A stretch of DNA of 64,000 nucleotides, from positions 3,286,001-3,350,000 of the forward strand of contig JAQFVV010012496.1 of the NCBI GenBank assembly GCA_028023455.1. The letters are read 5' to 3'. The position numbers and the translations under genes are program-made. Every line of letters begins with the position of its first letter. Position 1 is the stretch's first letter. Positions 22,696 to 34,358 of this stretch are shown here, piece by piece. Source of the stretch: Epiperipatus broadwayi. Lineage: Eukaryota; Onychophora; Udeonychophora; Euonychophora; Peripatidae. The notes below the pieces were generated by a model, which saw only the letters and a program-made list of their open reading frames with translations, ran no database searches and was not told where the DNA came from.

Positions 22696-22783
22696 TGTTG
22701 GTGGCCGAGTGGTTATCACAGCTGCCTTACAAGCAGTTGTCCCGGGATTCGCTTCTCGACCAACGCTTTGACACATAAAAAAA
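22696..22783 (+). mobile_element. tRNA-Gly-derived short SINE with perfect duplication
   Basis: TGTTGGTGGCCGAGTGG, CTGCCTTACAAGCAG, CCGGGATTCGCTTC and GACCAACGCTTTGACACAT then an A run. The element is flanked by perfect AAATGTATTAG repeats (22685-22695, 22784-22794). Acceptor ends pair (GTTGGT/ACCAAC), so the tRNA fold is well kept, but the loop sequence differs from a true tRNA-Gly. Confidence 0.85.
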
Positions 22784-22799
22784 AAATGTATTAGAGCCC

Positions 22800-23350
22800 A
22801 ACAGATTGCTAAAGCAATCAATGTCTATGACCCCCCCCCGAGTAACTTCTCAATATTTGATCTTCATTCAGAAAAGGGCTTAAAACAAAAAAATAAAAAG
22901 TACGTGCCTTTCAGCTAATGAGCCAAAACATCCTAGGAATGACACTTTAAACATGACGTATTAATACAGCTTTTTTTTCTAATTTTTGTTACCGAAAACT
23001 TGAGGATGCACACAGTATGCTAATGAAATGCCCCCACTAAATTTGTAATTTGCATAATACAAAGTTTGAGAAATGTTGATGTAATAGTATCATTCTGAAT
23101 GAAGATTAAATAACTGGATAATCTGATAATATCACCAATGCCAATCTGGTGGTCCAATAATTCCTGAACAATAAGGGTAATAATTTTTTGAAATTTATTG
23201 TATTATTCAGCCATTCTATTATGCATTCCCTTCTTTCCAAATGCAAATTTAAATGAAGTAGAAGAAAATATAAATAATAGTCCTAAATCACATGATAATC
23301 CTTAAGAATGGTCAAACATAAATTTGTCCATAATGTTGTCTTCAAATAAT
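22800..23350. other. No feature recognised
   Basis: A/T-rich with a C run near 22833. No gene or repeat identified. Confidence 0.45.
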
Positions 23351-23358
23351 TAATAATG

Positions 23359-23535
23359 ATTCCAACACGGTTGAAATAAAACAACTGTATAAAAATATTT
23401 TCTTTATTATTTAACCGGTTTTCGGCCTATATTAGGACCTTTTCAAAATACACTAATATAGGGTGAAAACTAGTTCAATAATAAAAGAAAATATTTATTT
23501 TTATATAGCTGTTTTATTTCAGTTGGGCTGGAATT
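23359..23535. mobile_element. Small fold-back element with degenerate hammerhead-like terminal motif
   Basis: Left arm TCCAACACGGTTGAAATAAA and right arm TTTATTTCAGTTGGGCTGGA are inverted, as are TTCTTTATTATTTAACC and its complement. Next to the left arm the minus strand reads AAAAGGTCC, loop, GGCCGAAAACCGGT, like Penelope-type terminal motifs with a palindromic ACCGGT. Too degenerate to be called an active ribozyme. Confidence 0.5.
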
Positions 23536-23598
23536 ACTATTAAATCACATGATAATATATAAGCTGTCAGCTTCAGCTTCAACGAATAACATGTAATA

Positions 23599-24025
23599 CA
23601 ATTTTTGTTCAACTTCCAAACTCACGATTTTTGTTTGACTTTCAGACTGATAATTTTTGTTCGACTTTCAGACTGGCAAGACTGATGATTTTTGTTCTAT
23701 TTCCAGACTGACAATTTTTATTCTATTTCCAGACTGATGATTTTTGTTCAACTTTTAGACTGCCAATTTCTGTTCGACTTCCAGACTGATGATTTTTGTT
23801 CTATTTCCAGATTGATGATTTTTGTTCGACTTCCAGACTGATGATTTTTGTTCGACTTTCAGACTGGCAATTTTTGTTCGACTTCCAAACTGATGATTTT
23901 TGTTCTATTTCCAGACTGACGATTTTTGTTCTATTTCCAGAATGATGATTTTTGTTCGACTTCCAGGCTGACAATTTTTGTTTGACTTCCAGACTGATGA
24001 TTTTTGTTCAACTTCCAGATTAACA
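23599..24025. repeat. 26-bp minisatellite, about 16 copies
   Basis: Tandem unit ACTTCCAGACTGATGATTTT plus TGTTCG. Two main variants alternate irregularly (GTTCGACTTCC and GTTCTATTTCC). A 9-base insertion disturbs one unit near 23680. A period of 26 is not a multiple of 3 and the array contains stops, so it is not a coding repeat. Confidence 0.9.
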
Positions 24026-24029
24026 AAAA

Positions 24030-25800
24030 AATTGACAAATGGCTCTGCAGTACATATCTTTTCAGGAGTAACTTCCTTCATCAGCTGTTTTATCACTGAC
24101 AATAATCCATACAAACACCCAAACTTATACTAACACTATAATGGAGACGCACACACTCTGCCCCCTGGTGTCAAATCACAAATATTTAGTGTGAGATCAC
24201 ATATTATAAATTAGCATATTCAAGCATAGCTATGCACTAATCAAGATGGAATCAGATATCCATACTATTAAAAACCTTAATTGAGATATCTGACATCACA
24301 ATATATACTTTAAATTAGACGTAAATAAGTTTAAACATGTCCGCTCCAATCACTGCATGTAGTATACTTTTTATAACGGCAACTATAATATATATATAAA
24401 AAACTGAAACATCACTTTGTAGAATACATATATTACTGATATTAAATTATCATTCAATATTGTTATATATATCTGCATCTTATTAAATAATATGAAATTT
24501 CATCATTGAAATTATTAAATATTTGCTACCGTTAGATAATTTATTTCAGTGTTTCTATAGCCACTGTGTAAAGTGAAGAATTGTAATGAAAACAATAATG
24601 AAGAGCAATTCGACTGTTATAAAAGCTAATTCAATATATTGATTATCCGAACTCCAATCTCATCTCACAGGTCCTCAAAAAAAAAAAAAACAGTACAGTA
24701 CTACTCTTAATGCGCTTAATGATTTAGTACAACATTAGAATAACAGACTCAAAAACTAAAGGTTCTTGGGTTGAACTTCAATTTGTCACTTCTAATGCTC
24801 GAACATCATATTGATCTCCCAAGCAATTAAACACCTGATTATTACGCTAAAGTATTATTTCACACTTAATGTTTTTGCTATCCAATTATTTATTTAAATA
24901 TACAATATAAAGATACTAAGTCAAATTTTACAATGAAAAAAAATTCCTGATTGTTATGACATAATTGGAATGATCAACGATAAACTTCTGATAACCCACC
25001 CTGCAAGTAGCATGCACTGGTTTGTGAAACCAATGACTTCACATGGAAACCAGACTTCCATTTTGATAAATTCCTAATTGAACATATAAAATTATGAAAA
25101 TATGCAATGAAATTATTAACTGCCCCAAGCTTTATTATTCTATTTTTTTAAAAAGTGAAATAGTTTAATGCTGGGATTTTCTTAAAAAATTTGAATCCCA
25201 TGAGTAATGGATGAAGGTGCAAACCATGACCATGAGTTCCAGTCAGCTGCTCTACCCTATTATTAAACACTTAGGTCATTATTATTATATACTCATATGA
25301 AATTTCCATTATTTAGAAAATAATGATTTCACATTCACATCTGCAATGCGTAGTTCCTCGGTTCACATCTTGACCAAGCAATTTCTTTTTCAGATTCTAA
25401 TAAGACTTAGGATTTTTTTTTTCAGCTAGCTGATTAAACAACTTAATTAATATCAAAAAACAGATACTTAACAGATTTATACATGATAAAATAAAAATAA
25501 AAGGCTCAAATTCCCACTTCTTAGTAATGTTATGCAGAAGGCTTTTACCTTCAGTGGGCTACATAAAAGCAGATTTACATAATCTATTCATAGAAGGTTT
25601 GTATGTATATAAATCTATATTAGTTCTAAGAATGTGATCGACTTGGTTGAAAGCAGTATTAAGCTGTAATTTTAAATAAATTAATCTTTCCAGCGTAATT
25701 TACCATCACTATTTATTTTGTTATATTTAAATTACGAAAAGAAAAAATATTGTGGAGTTAAATCTAGTAACATTACATCAATAAAAGCAAATCATTTATT
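24030..25800. other. A/T-rich stretch, no gene recognised
   Basis: No repeat family, RNA gene or supported coding region identified. Confidence 0.45.
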
Positions 25801-25807
25801 TAACAAA

Positions 25808-26398
25808 CATTTTATGGTATTTTGTGAGTTTTCCTGTAAACCAAGATGACAGTCATATTTTTGGTAAATCTACACTTTTGGGAGTCCCCAAAAATGTTTA
25901 CAAAAAAATGCCTGCTAGGAAACAACGTATTTAATATTTACATTCTATTTTTTATTACAGTTATTTTTTTTTTAAAAAAATCATTGTGGAAAAATTAATT
26001 ACAATATTTACAGTTGTTTTTTTTTTTTTTGGATTAACTTATTAATAGAAAAATGAAAATATATAAATACAATATTTACACTTTATTCATGTTGGCAGGA
26101 AGCAATCGTATCTTGATCATTAACTCACAATTTTTTGGATGGCAGGATCCTGTACCTTTAGAAATAGTTCATTGCATCATGTTCTGTGACAGGAAGGTCC
26201 CAAACTTTTATCATTATAATAATTTGCTAAACAAACTTGAATTGAACCAAAGTAAGATGATATTAAGAGTGTTTCATCGCTTCCCAATTGAAATAAAGCT
26301 TTTTAATGAAAATTATCGGAATTTATTCCTTTTTTAAAAAAATTAAAAATATAGACAACCATCTTGGATTTATGGAAAAACTCACAAGTACTCATTTT
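25808..26398. repeat. Possible element with inverted ends of about 45 bp
   Basis: TTTTGTGAGTTTTCCTGTAA followed by CCAAGATGACAGTC at the left is answered by GACAACCATCTTGG and TTATGGAAAAACTCACAAG at the right. The interior holds a 94-codon plus frame (26053-26337) of no recognised family. Non-autonomous DNA element is the likeliest reading. Confidence 0.45.
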
Positions 26399-26401
26399 AT
26401 T

Positions 26402-27374
26402 ACTTTTTTATAATCTGTTCATATACACTTTAATGCAATTTTTATATATAATTCCTCCTTTACTTTTCTAACAATTTCAACTGACTTGCAGTCTTCATCC
26501 GAGCTACATTTAAACATATAATCATAAAATCATTATTGTATACACATATAAAAATACATATTTTACATTATTATTCATAATCGTATTTTATATTTAATTC
26601 TATATCTTTTATTTCCAAATTATTATTATTTTATTATTTCCTTATTTCTACTTCCTTTTTATTTCTTCTTCTAGCCTATCTATCATTCTACATTATTCTT
26701 TAATATATCTCTTACTTTTCTATTCTATTTTTTACTTATACCTATCAATTCTTTTCTTCTTTTCTATTATTTATATATACCTATTCTTTTATTAATAATT
26801 TCTATTTATTCTTAGTCCTATCTTTATTAATTATTTTATTCTTATTCCTATCTTTAATAATTCTTATTTTAAATTTAATTAAAAATAATTAATAAAGATA
26901 GGAATAAGAACAAAAGAGAAATTATTAATAAAAGAATAGGCATAGATAAATAAAAGAAAAGAGATTAGATTAATAGGTATAAATAAAGAATAGAATAGAA
27001 AGGTGATAGAAATATATTAAAGAATCATGTAGAATGGTAGATAGGCTAGAAGAAGAAATCGAAAATAAAAAGGAAGTAGAAATAAAGAAATAATAAAAAA
27101 ATAATATTTAGGAAATAAAAGATATAGAGTTAAATATAAAATATGATTATGAATAATAATGTAAAATATGTATTTTTATATGTATATAAAATAATGATTA
27201 TATGTTTAAATGTTTAGCTCTGATGAAGACTGCAGGATAGTCGAAACTGTTAGAAAAATAAAGGAGGAATTACATATAAAAAACTGCATTAAAGTGTACA
27301 TGAAAAGATTATAAAAAAGTAATATATATGAATATAAGAAGAAAAATGCAAAAAAAAGTAAAAGATATAAGAAT
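26402..27374. mobile_element. Near-palindromic 973-bp fold-back element with 16-bp target duplication
   Basis: The two halves are inverted copies along almost their whole length: TATTTCTTCTTCTAGCC and GGCTAGAAGAAGAAAT, TCTATCATTCTACAT and ATGTAGAATGGTAGA, with the centre near 26880. Near each end lies a motif pointing outwards: plus CTGATGAAGACTGC, loop, AGTCGAAAC (27221-27252), and a decayed minus copy near 26474-26510. AAGTACTCATTTTATT (26386-26401) and AAGTACCCATTTTATT (27375-27390) flank it. This is the hammerhead-related motif of Penelope-type pseudo-LTRs. No coding capacity. Confidence 0.7.
27221..27262 (+). ncRNA. Hammerhead-like motif (Penelope type), probably degenerate
   Basis: CTGATGA, one extra A, helix II GACT/AGTC, then GAAAC. 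The expected helix III and cleavage triplet are not preserved (CTGTTAG follows). The core resemblance is good but activity is doubtful. Confidence 0.45.
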
Positions 27375-28074
27375 AAGTACCCATTTTATTTATAATGCAT
27401 GTTTTAAATACATACCTGCCATCAGATACACTGTTAGTGCTTAAATCAAAAAGAATGATCAACTATAGGCCATCTTAAAGCACTTAGACATAGATAAATA
27501 CACCTATTATCTTACTACCAATAAATTGCTTTGTATCAATCTGGCAAAACATTTTTTTTAAAACTGTAATGCAAATATAATAAATTACTCATATGAATAT
27601 AGTATATGACAATTAATAAAACTTCAGTGTGTAAAGTCCCTGAATAACAAAATGTGGGTAGGAACACATATGAGATTTTATAAAGTTCTCTGCAGAGTGC
27701 ATTTCTAATATCCTCATTTTCCTTATAAATAAAATTAAATTGTAAAAATACAAAAGAAAAGAAATTATTCAAGATTTAATCAGAATTGTTAATGATTTAT
27801 CTTTTTTTAATTTTGAGGATAATGAAAATGCTAGACACATTACCTGGTTAGCTGGAATAAAAATTAATATTCTTTATATGAGCATATGTTAAAATTTGAC
27901 TGTTTTCTTACATGTACATTTTACTGATTGCTTAGGTACAAATGAGTCATTCAAAATTCAGATAGTAGAAAGATTTTTAAAAGCACACCTGTGTGTATTT
28001 ATATGCACAGTACAAACACATGTACGGTTCAACTGAATATATTTGCAGGTAGATGTTTGTAAATGAATTTTAAT

Positions 28075-28425
28075 AAAATAATTTAATATATAGGGTATAT
28101 GAGCACAGACTTTCATACGACCCACTACTCTGCACTCTATTTCATAACACTGATACACTTGAACACATACATATATGTCAAAAAGATAAATAATCACCAA
28201 TATACGTATTTCATGCTAAATCAGCAATCATCAATTGGTCCAGATTATCATCACACATATATGCAATAACTGCTCAGATGTATACTAATCTTCATACTTT
28301 AATGGACAGGTTTCAATCCACTCCACACCCCAACTCTTCAACCATCCATCCAATTGAAAATCTGATGATGTAACACTCAAAGGCCACCCTGAAGCCAAGA
28401 TTCTCATCACACCCATTTAAGAAAT
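28075..28425 (-). mobile_element. Family A hammerhead repeat, minus unit
   Basis: Terminus TATAGGGTATATGAGCACAG, ribozyme at 28193-28251, body blocks TTTAATGGACAGGTTTC and ATTGAAAATCTGATGATG, ending in the ACACCCAT block. It matches the sub-branch at 1.0-1.4 and 45.6 kb, which share ATATGAGCACAGACTTTCA rather than TTTGAACTC ends, so at least two subfamilies exist. Confidence 0.75.
28193..28251 (-). ncRNA. Type I hammerhead ribozyme, family A
   Basis: Minus strand: CCAA then TTGATGA (first core C changed to T), helix II TTGCT/AGCAT, GAAA, ATACGTAT, A, TTGG. The core change likely reduces activity. Confidence 0.75.
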
Positions 28426-28429
28426 GGAA

Positions 28430-29225
28430 CAACTTCAAATATTCTTGAAAGATGTGTGTGATCCCATCAGTAAATATCAGTTTTTTTTTATTTCTCTTTC
28501 AGGCAAAATTCCAATGGATTACGTAAATCAATTATGTATTAACTTCAAAATATAGTGCGAAAAAATATGACAGACCAATGTTTTTTCATAAAGCAAGTAC
28601 TATTAGACCATAGTTTTCAAACATGTACATAGACTTTCTCAGATTAAAAATCATGTAAGATAAATAATCTTTAAACAGTCCACTGTCAGAAAACAGACTC
28701 TACAAAACGTGCAAACCTCTTCATACAAGAATAATGAAAAAACCAATATTTGCTAGGCTTGAGATTACTGAGTGATAATAGTGAGAGATTTTCCATTGCT
28801 GGATTCCCATTTGCTGACCAATTTAGAGCTGAATAGACAGCTTGAAAAAAAATCCTAAGATTAATTGAAATCTAAAAAGATGTTTTATGTGGGAAAGATT
28901 TGAACCTGGTTATAAAAGTAGATGTACTACTACTACGCTATTCATGGTTATATTAGACCACCTATTGGGGGAAAAAATACTGCATTAAAATAAAACCATT
29001 CTAACTATAAAATACAAAAACATTTTCAAACAATTATACCAAAATCCAAAAGCTACTTTGACAATCTTAAAACTATAGTAATTTATAATAAGGTAATCGT
29101 AATCACCTTCTTTGGAGTGATTAATGACTTGGGCTTGTTTTAGTTTAAATCAATATATGACCATTTTTCTTGGCATTGCACCCTCAATTATCACCTATAT
29201 GTGATTGGAAAAAAGATGTATATAA
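28430..29225. other. No feature recognised
   Basis: A/T-rich unique-looking sequence; no supported gene or repeat. Confidence 0.45.
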
Positions 29226-29241
29226 ACCAATGCAAAATGTC

Positions 29242-29352
29242 CTTTTTTTCTTTCTCATGTGTCATAGCATCAGCCGGGAAGTGAACCCGCTAACCCGGGA
29301 CAACTGCTTGTAAAGCAGCTGTCACTGACCTCTCGACCACCAATGCTTGACT
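29242..29352 (-). mobile_element. tRNA-Gly-derived short SINE with perfect duplication
   Basis: Nearly identical to 11977-12080: GCATTGGTGGTCGAGAGG, CTGCTTTACAAGCAG, the extra TTAGCGGG before TTC, and CATGACACATGAG-like tail. Perfect 12-bp flanks ATGCAAAATGTC (29230-29241, 29353-29364). The shared TTAGCG insertion marks a distinct recent subfamily. Confidence 0.85.
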
Positions 29353-29359
29353 ATGCAAA

Positions 29360-30880
29360 ATGTCTTTGCTGATGTAAAGCACACTAATATGAGTAATTTT
29401 CTCATCCTGCATTACATATCTTAAAAATTTTAAATATGAAGCTAAATCTTAAGTTTACATCTGAAAACCGGAAGTAGTGGTACGTGTTAAGAAGACGGTT
29501 GACCAGTTTTAGATTATCACTCTTCATGGCAAAGACCTCCCTAATAAACTCTTGCAAAGTAATAGTGAAGAATCTAACGTCAATCGAGCTTGCCAATTGC
29601 TGGAATGGGTTTCAGAAGTTTTCCAATATTTTATCTTCTGGCTAGTACTCATTTACCAGTCAATATCGGTTAGTTATTTGAATTGTCTGTTAGCTGCATG
29701 GAAAAAAATCCTACCATATTTTTTTTTAAAGGTGTTAGCCTGAATTCAAATTAATATTGTAGACATGGTAAATAGATGAACTGCCATTGTAACATGAAAA
29801 TGATATATAATTATTGATTTTGTTGCCATCTGTTTAACCATCTCTAATTAAATTTTTTGGCAATAATAATTATACCAACTTGTTTTAAATGATTTAATAC
29901 TAATGAAAGAAGTTTTACCTATTGTTGGAATAAATCGTATTAGGGTGGTGGAAAGCATTGACAAACTAACAGTGTTATCACATGGTCGTAGCATTTAAGC
30001 CTAGTTAACTTAGCCTACCTTCTGGCAAAGAAAATACATTCTATAGTGAATGAAACTTCCGGGTTCTTTGCCAAAAAATCTTAAACTATAGCTTCAAAAT
30101 AATTTAATATATTTTAAAATAAATATATTGATAACAAATGCATGTTTTGGATAGATATAAAATAAACAGACAGCTAAATGTAGACATATAGATAAATTAA
30201 TATTAGCCACCCCTCACAAATAAATAAAGCCATCATCATCATTATTATTATTTAAAAAATGTGATTTATTGCTCGGGAGTTTATATGAAGTTTGCACTGG
30301 ATGGGTGGAGAAGAACCACAATCCATGGATCCTGAGCTTCTGAAGCCACCATTCTAGCACAGCCATTCAAATTAAGTTGGAGGGGGGGGGTGAAAAGTTA
30401 AAGATGAGTATTGCCGATTATGCAAATCAAACTATAAAACAAATACTTTCATGAATACCACATTAAGATTCTTTAAATACAAACACTCAAATAATGGTTC
30501 TTGAACAATAATGGAAAAGGCAACCCTCAACAGACATTCCAATTTCTGAGTGATATAGTTTTCTATCCTTATTCCACTCAGTAGGCAGTTAAGATTACCT
30601 AGATATGATATATATTTCCAATTAATATTAAGTGATGATTCAGTGTTTGATTAAGGGATAGTATTTGGAAAATCCAAGACAGTTAAAATTTTTTCTATTC
30701 AAACCCAGAATGTAGGCATGGGCAAGATAAACTGCTGTTCCATCGTGAGGGCCTTCATTCAGTATGCATAAATTGAAAAAAGTAATTCCAATTTTTTTAA
30801 ACTTTTCTCAAAAAGATGTAATTCAATGTAAATAATACATACAACATGTATACTAAGAAAAACGTGTTGAATACTTTAAA
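29360..30880. other. No gene recognised
   Basis: Overlapping short frames near 29402-29743 on both strands show no recognisable family. A G run occurs near 30382. Confidence 0.45.
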
Positions 30881-30888
30881 ATAAAATC

Positions 30889-31262
30889 TGTGATCGCCTG
30901 ATTAACAATACGAAAAATAAGCTGCCTCCAGAGCAAGTTTCCCAAGTTGGGTATAAAATTATATGCAACAACACAAACTGCTTTGGAGAATCTTGTGCCA
31001 ATCTCACTAACACGAATCACACAGCACAAATACCAATACCATCAAGCTAAGCCCAATTCAGATATTAAATCTATTTTCCTCGAACATGAGTCTAAACATG
31101 GTCACAGCTTTGAACCCACATCCACCAATATTGTCTGTTCTGAAAGAAACGATGCTAAACACGTTAAAGGCCTGACACCTTGCCAACAATATACCTGCAA
31201 TCAACAAGAAAGAATCCTGCATCCATGTATCAAAACCATCACTCATTTAAATAAATTCATTT
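30889..31262 (+). mobile_element. Penelope-like element, GIY-YIG endonuclease domain fragment
   Basis: The plus strand, read over two frames, gives NKLPPEQVSQVGYKIICNN, TNCFGESCANL, then after a shift TRITQHKYQYHQ, DIKSIFLEHESKHGHSF and EPTSTNIVCSERNDAKH. The order Y-K-I-x-C, cysteine-rich CNNTNCF-GE, R-I-x-x-H and EH...HGHSF is that of the C-terminal GIY-YIG endonuclease domain of Penelope-like retroelements, which nicks target DNA before reverse transcription. The tyrosine-isoleucine of the YIG part appears deleted and a frameshift is present, so it is dead. No reverse transcriptase remains nearby. Confidence 0.65.
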
Positions 31263-31279
31263 ACATCTTGTAGTCAGAT

Positions 31280-32230
31280 TTTCCACTTTTGTGATTCTAC
31301 AAATCTCGCAGTCTTTTTCCATAACTATAGCTATGAGTATGACTATTGGTTGGTGGAAAGCCTGCTCAGCATACTATGTTAATATATTTAACATTTTTAT
31401 TTTAAAGTATTAAACTAGTTTTCTTAGTATACATGTTGTACGTATTGTCTATGTCGAATTAAATTGGAAAAAGATAAGATCGCATCAATAAATAAATAAA
31501 AAAGATTATAATGCAGATAAGCAAATAAACACAAAAAGATAGACATCAAGAAAGCTTAATTAACAAATAGCTACAGAATGATGAGAGCGACTAAAAGGCA
31601 AAATAAAAAAATATTAATACTAGCAGCTAATCAACTATAAGTATATCGACACATGCAGTTCCATGGTCACATCAGAATCCTTGGTATGTGGATTCTATAT
31701 AATTCTCTTTCGAATTGTACAAACAGTGCACAAGGGATAAGGTATATTATAAACCAAATCAGTACCATTGCTAAAGATCATCTTTAAATACCATATCCTA
31801 TTTTATTTATGGTTGGTACACTCATGATACCAGAGGACCTTGCACTGCGCTGATAATTTTAAGGATCTCGGCATTTCATACACTTTGGAATAGCATTTGA
31901 TTTTTCTCATTTGCACATGCTTACTAGCAGTGTCTTTTTTTTAAAATCCGATTACAAATATCTGCCGATTGCTCGCCTTTTTTTTTTCTGTTACAAAAGA
32001 TGCTTAAGGTGGGGCACGTTTCTGCATTCATGGTTGTATATTTGTCCAATTCATTACAATCCCTGAACAAACCAGCAATTTAGACTTAGCCAAACTCAAC
32101 ACCTAGATTATCCTGCTAATCTACAAATAAAGAAAACAAATCCCACTTACCATTTCAGATCTGAGCTAACAAATAGGTTGAGATTCAGAGCAAACGACAA
32201 ACTCAAGAGCAAAATTCTAAATAGCAGAGA
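31280..32230. other. No feature recognised
   Basis: A/T-rich; no supported gene or repeat family. Confidence 0.45.
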
Positions 32231-32235
32231 AGTAA

Positions 32236-32940
32236 TTCAGCTTTACATTTATATTTATAAGACAAAACCATTAATTCTTTTAATATCCTTGCGAAACATT
32301 ATAAATATATTTTATATACCTCAAGTCCAGATGTATTATAGGGGATTTGAACACAGATTTTCAAGCTCCCTTCATGCGTCCACTCTCATACAACCCAACA
32401 TGACTGCATACATGCGAAAAACATAAATGATCTCCAGTATCGCATTACGCGCTGAACCAGCACTCATCAGTTGGTCCAGATCATTGTCTCTTACACGCAT
32501 TAAATTTATATTTATAAGACAAAACCATTATTAATTCTTTTAATATCCTTGTGAATCGTTATAATCCGATATTTTAAATATAAGTATATTTTATAGACCT
32601 GTAGTCTAGATGTAATACAGGGGTTTGAACAGACTTTCAAGCTCCCTTCAGCATTCCACCCTATCTCATACAACCGATACACATGACCACACACACGTGA
32701 AAAAGATAAATGCCCTCCAATATACCATCACTCATCAGTTGGTCCAAATCATCTGCCACTTATATATACTATCAGTGCTCAGTATATATTAAGATAACAA
32801 ATCTTCACACTTTAATGAACAGGCTTCAGTCTACTCCACCCTCACCCATCCCAACTCTTCAGCCATCGATACAGGAAGGGTCAGAATGACTTAAAGAGTC
32901 AGCATGGGCATGGCAATAATATTGGTATTAACAAGAGATT
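32236..32940 (-). mobile_element. Two family A units as a tandem segmental duplication
   Basis: The flank TTATATTTATAAGACAAAAC and the following TTCTTTTAATATCCTTG occur at about 32248 and again at about 32508, each followed by the family A terminus (GGGGATTTGAACACAG at 32341, GGGGTTTGAACAGAC at 32623). The first unit stops about 40 bases after its ribozyme; the second runs on through the body to about 32935. The first copy plus its flank was therefore duplicated or inserted in tandem with a period near 270 bp. Confidence 0.65.
32429..32487 (-). ncRNA. Type I hammerhead ribozyme, family A, degenerate
   Basis: CCAA, CTGATGA, helix II GTGCT/AGCGC (weakened), and GTAA instead of GAAA. Expected inactive. 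The neighbouring unit near 32718-32750 has lost helix II and GAAA altogether. Confidence 0.6.
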
Positions 32941-33604
32941 TGGCAAAAAAAAAATAGGGCTTTATTGCTTGGAAGTCCACAAGAAGTTCAAATGCTAGAC
33001 CTATGAGTGAAAGAATCGATTCTAGAACTGTCTCATCCCAAGTCGAATGCTATACTGGCTGTGACAAATTGTGCCGGATCTGAGGAATATTACATCATTA
33101 TAACAAACTGAAATTTATTAATTACTCAAGTTCAGAGTAAAAATTCTCTTGATTCAATACTTGGAATTTTGTAAAATATGAAAAAGAAGTAATAATATTA
33201 AAAAAATCTAACACTAAATCGGCAGAGCAAAGTACAGAAAAAAATAAGTCATAGAAAATATAACACATCTTGCTATTGAAAGGAAATTTGTTTTGGTAAT
33301 AAAAAGAAAAGATAGCACTATTACTAAAAAAAAAAAAGGCCCATTAAGAAATATGTGGAAGAGCTGTTCAAAGAAGTAATAGTAATAAAGAACAAAAAAA
33401 AAAGACTCTACAGTTACGACTGCTAAATGGCTAAGTATTAAACCACTAAACATCACACAATCATCATTCATTATGCTTACACAAGCTGTTTATACAGAGG
33501 CAAAACCCCCAATATAATAGTGCCACTCAGTGCAAACCAGAGTAATCTATGGATGCAGGAAGGTTTGTGCATAAAATCCCTATCTAGTGCCTACTCATCT
33601 AAAT

Positions 33605-33651
33605 ATCACCAGACTATTTTTTTAGCTTGTGGCTATCATCAGTGAGGAGCC
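33605..33651 (-). ncRNA. Type I hammerhead ribozyme, family B
   Basis: Minus strand: helix I TCCTCA, CTGATGA, helix II AGCCACAAGCT, then AAAAA replacing AGAAAC, and GTC. Core damage in the GAAA segment; probably inactive. Confidence 0.65.
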
Positions 33652-33876
33652 TTGGATCTGACTGTGGGTATTAAAAAACCAAAGACACCAAAAAGTATGA
33701 GCAGCTGAACTGAGTTCAGATCTATATGACTATATGAACTAATGAGCTTGAATTAAAAATATTATTGTATTTTCATTTTGGACTCAAAGCTTTATAGTTA
33801 GCAAATACGGTAAAAGGTGGCTGCTGGAGGGTTGCATTAGATCCTAAGATCTAGATCAGTGCTCTTAGATCCAAGG

Positions 33877-33918
33877 TTCCTCACTGATAAAAGTCACAAG
33901 TTAGAAACTAGTCTGGGA
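33877..33918 (+). ncRNA. Type I hammerhead ribozyme, family B
   Basis: TCCTCA, CTGATAA (G8 changed), helix II AGTCACAAGTT, AGAAAC, ACTAGT helix III, GTC, TGGGAA. The altered G8 position predicts loss of activity; helices are kept. Confidence 0.7.
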
Positions 33919-34315
33919 ATACTGGAGTAGACACTAGATAGGAATTTTATGCATAAACCTTCCTGCATTCATTAATTACTCTGTCTTGCACTGAGTGGCA
34001 CTACTTCCCTCTACATAAATAGCTTGTGTAAGCATAAAAAATGGTGATTATGTGATGATTGGTGATTTAATACCAATCCTACCCAATAGGATTATGGTGC
34101 TAGTGGTTATTAAAGAACCAAAGACACCAAAAAGTGTGAATGATAAACTGAGTTCAGATCTATATGACTATACAAGTTAATGTGTTTGAACTGAAAGCAC
34201 TACTGTGTTTTCATTTTGAACTCAAAGCTTTATAGTTAGCTAATAAGATAAAAGGTGGCTGCTGGAGGATTGCATTAGATCCCAAGATCTACATGCAGTG
34301 CTCTCAGATCCAAGG

Positions 34316-34358
34316 CTCCTTACTGATGAAAATCACAAGCTAGAAACTAGTCTGGAGA
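34316..34358 (+). ncRNA. Type I hammerhead ribozyme, family B
   Basis: TCCTTA, CTGATGA, helix II (A)AATCACAAGCT weakened, AGAAAC, ACTAGT, GTC, TGGAGA. Core intact, helix II reduced. Confidence 0.7.

Noticed and set aside
23599-24025. CRISPR-like array
   Set aside because: Units are contiguous 26-bp tandem repeats without unique spacers in an animal-type genome; it is a minisatellite.
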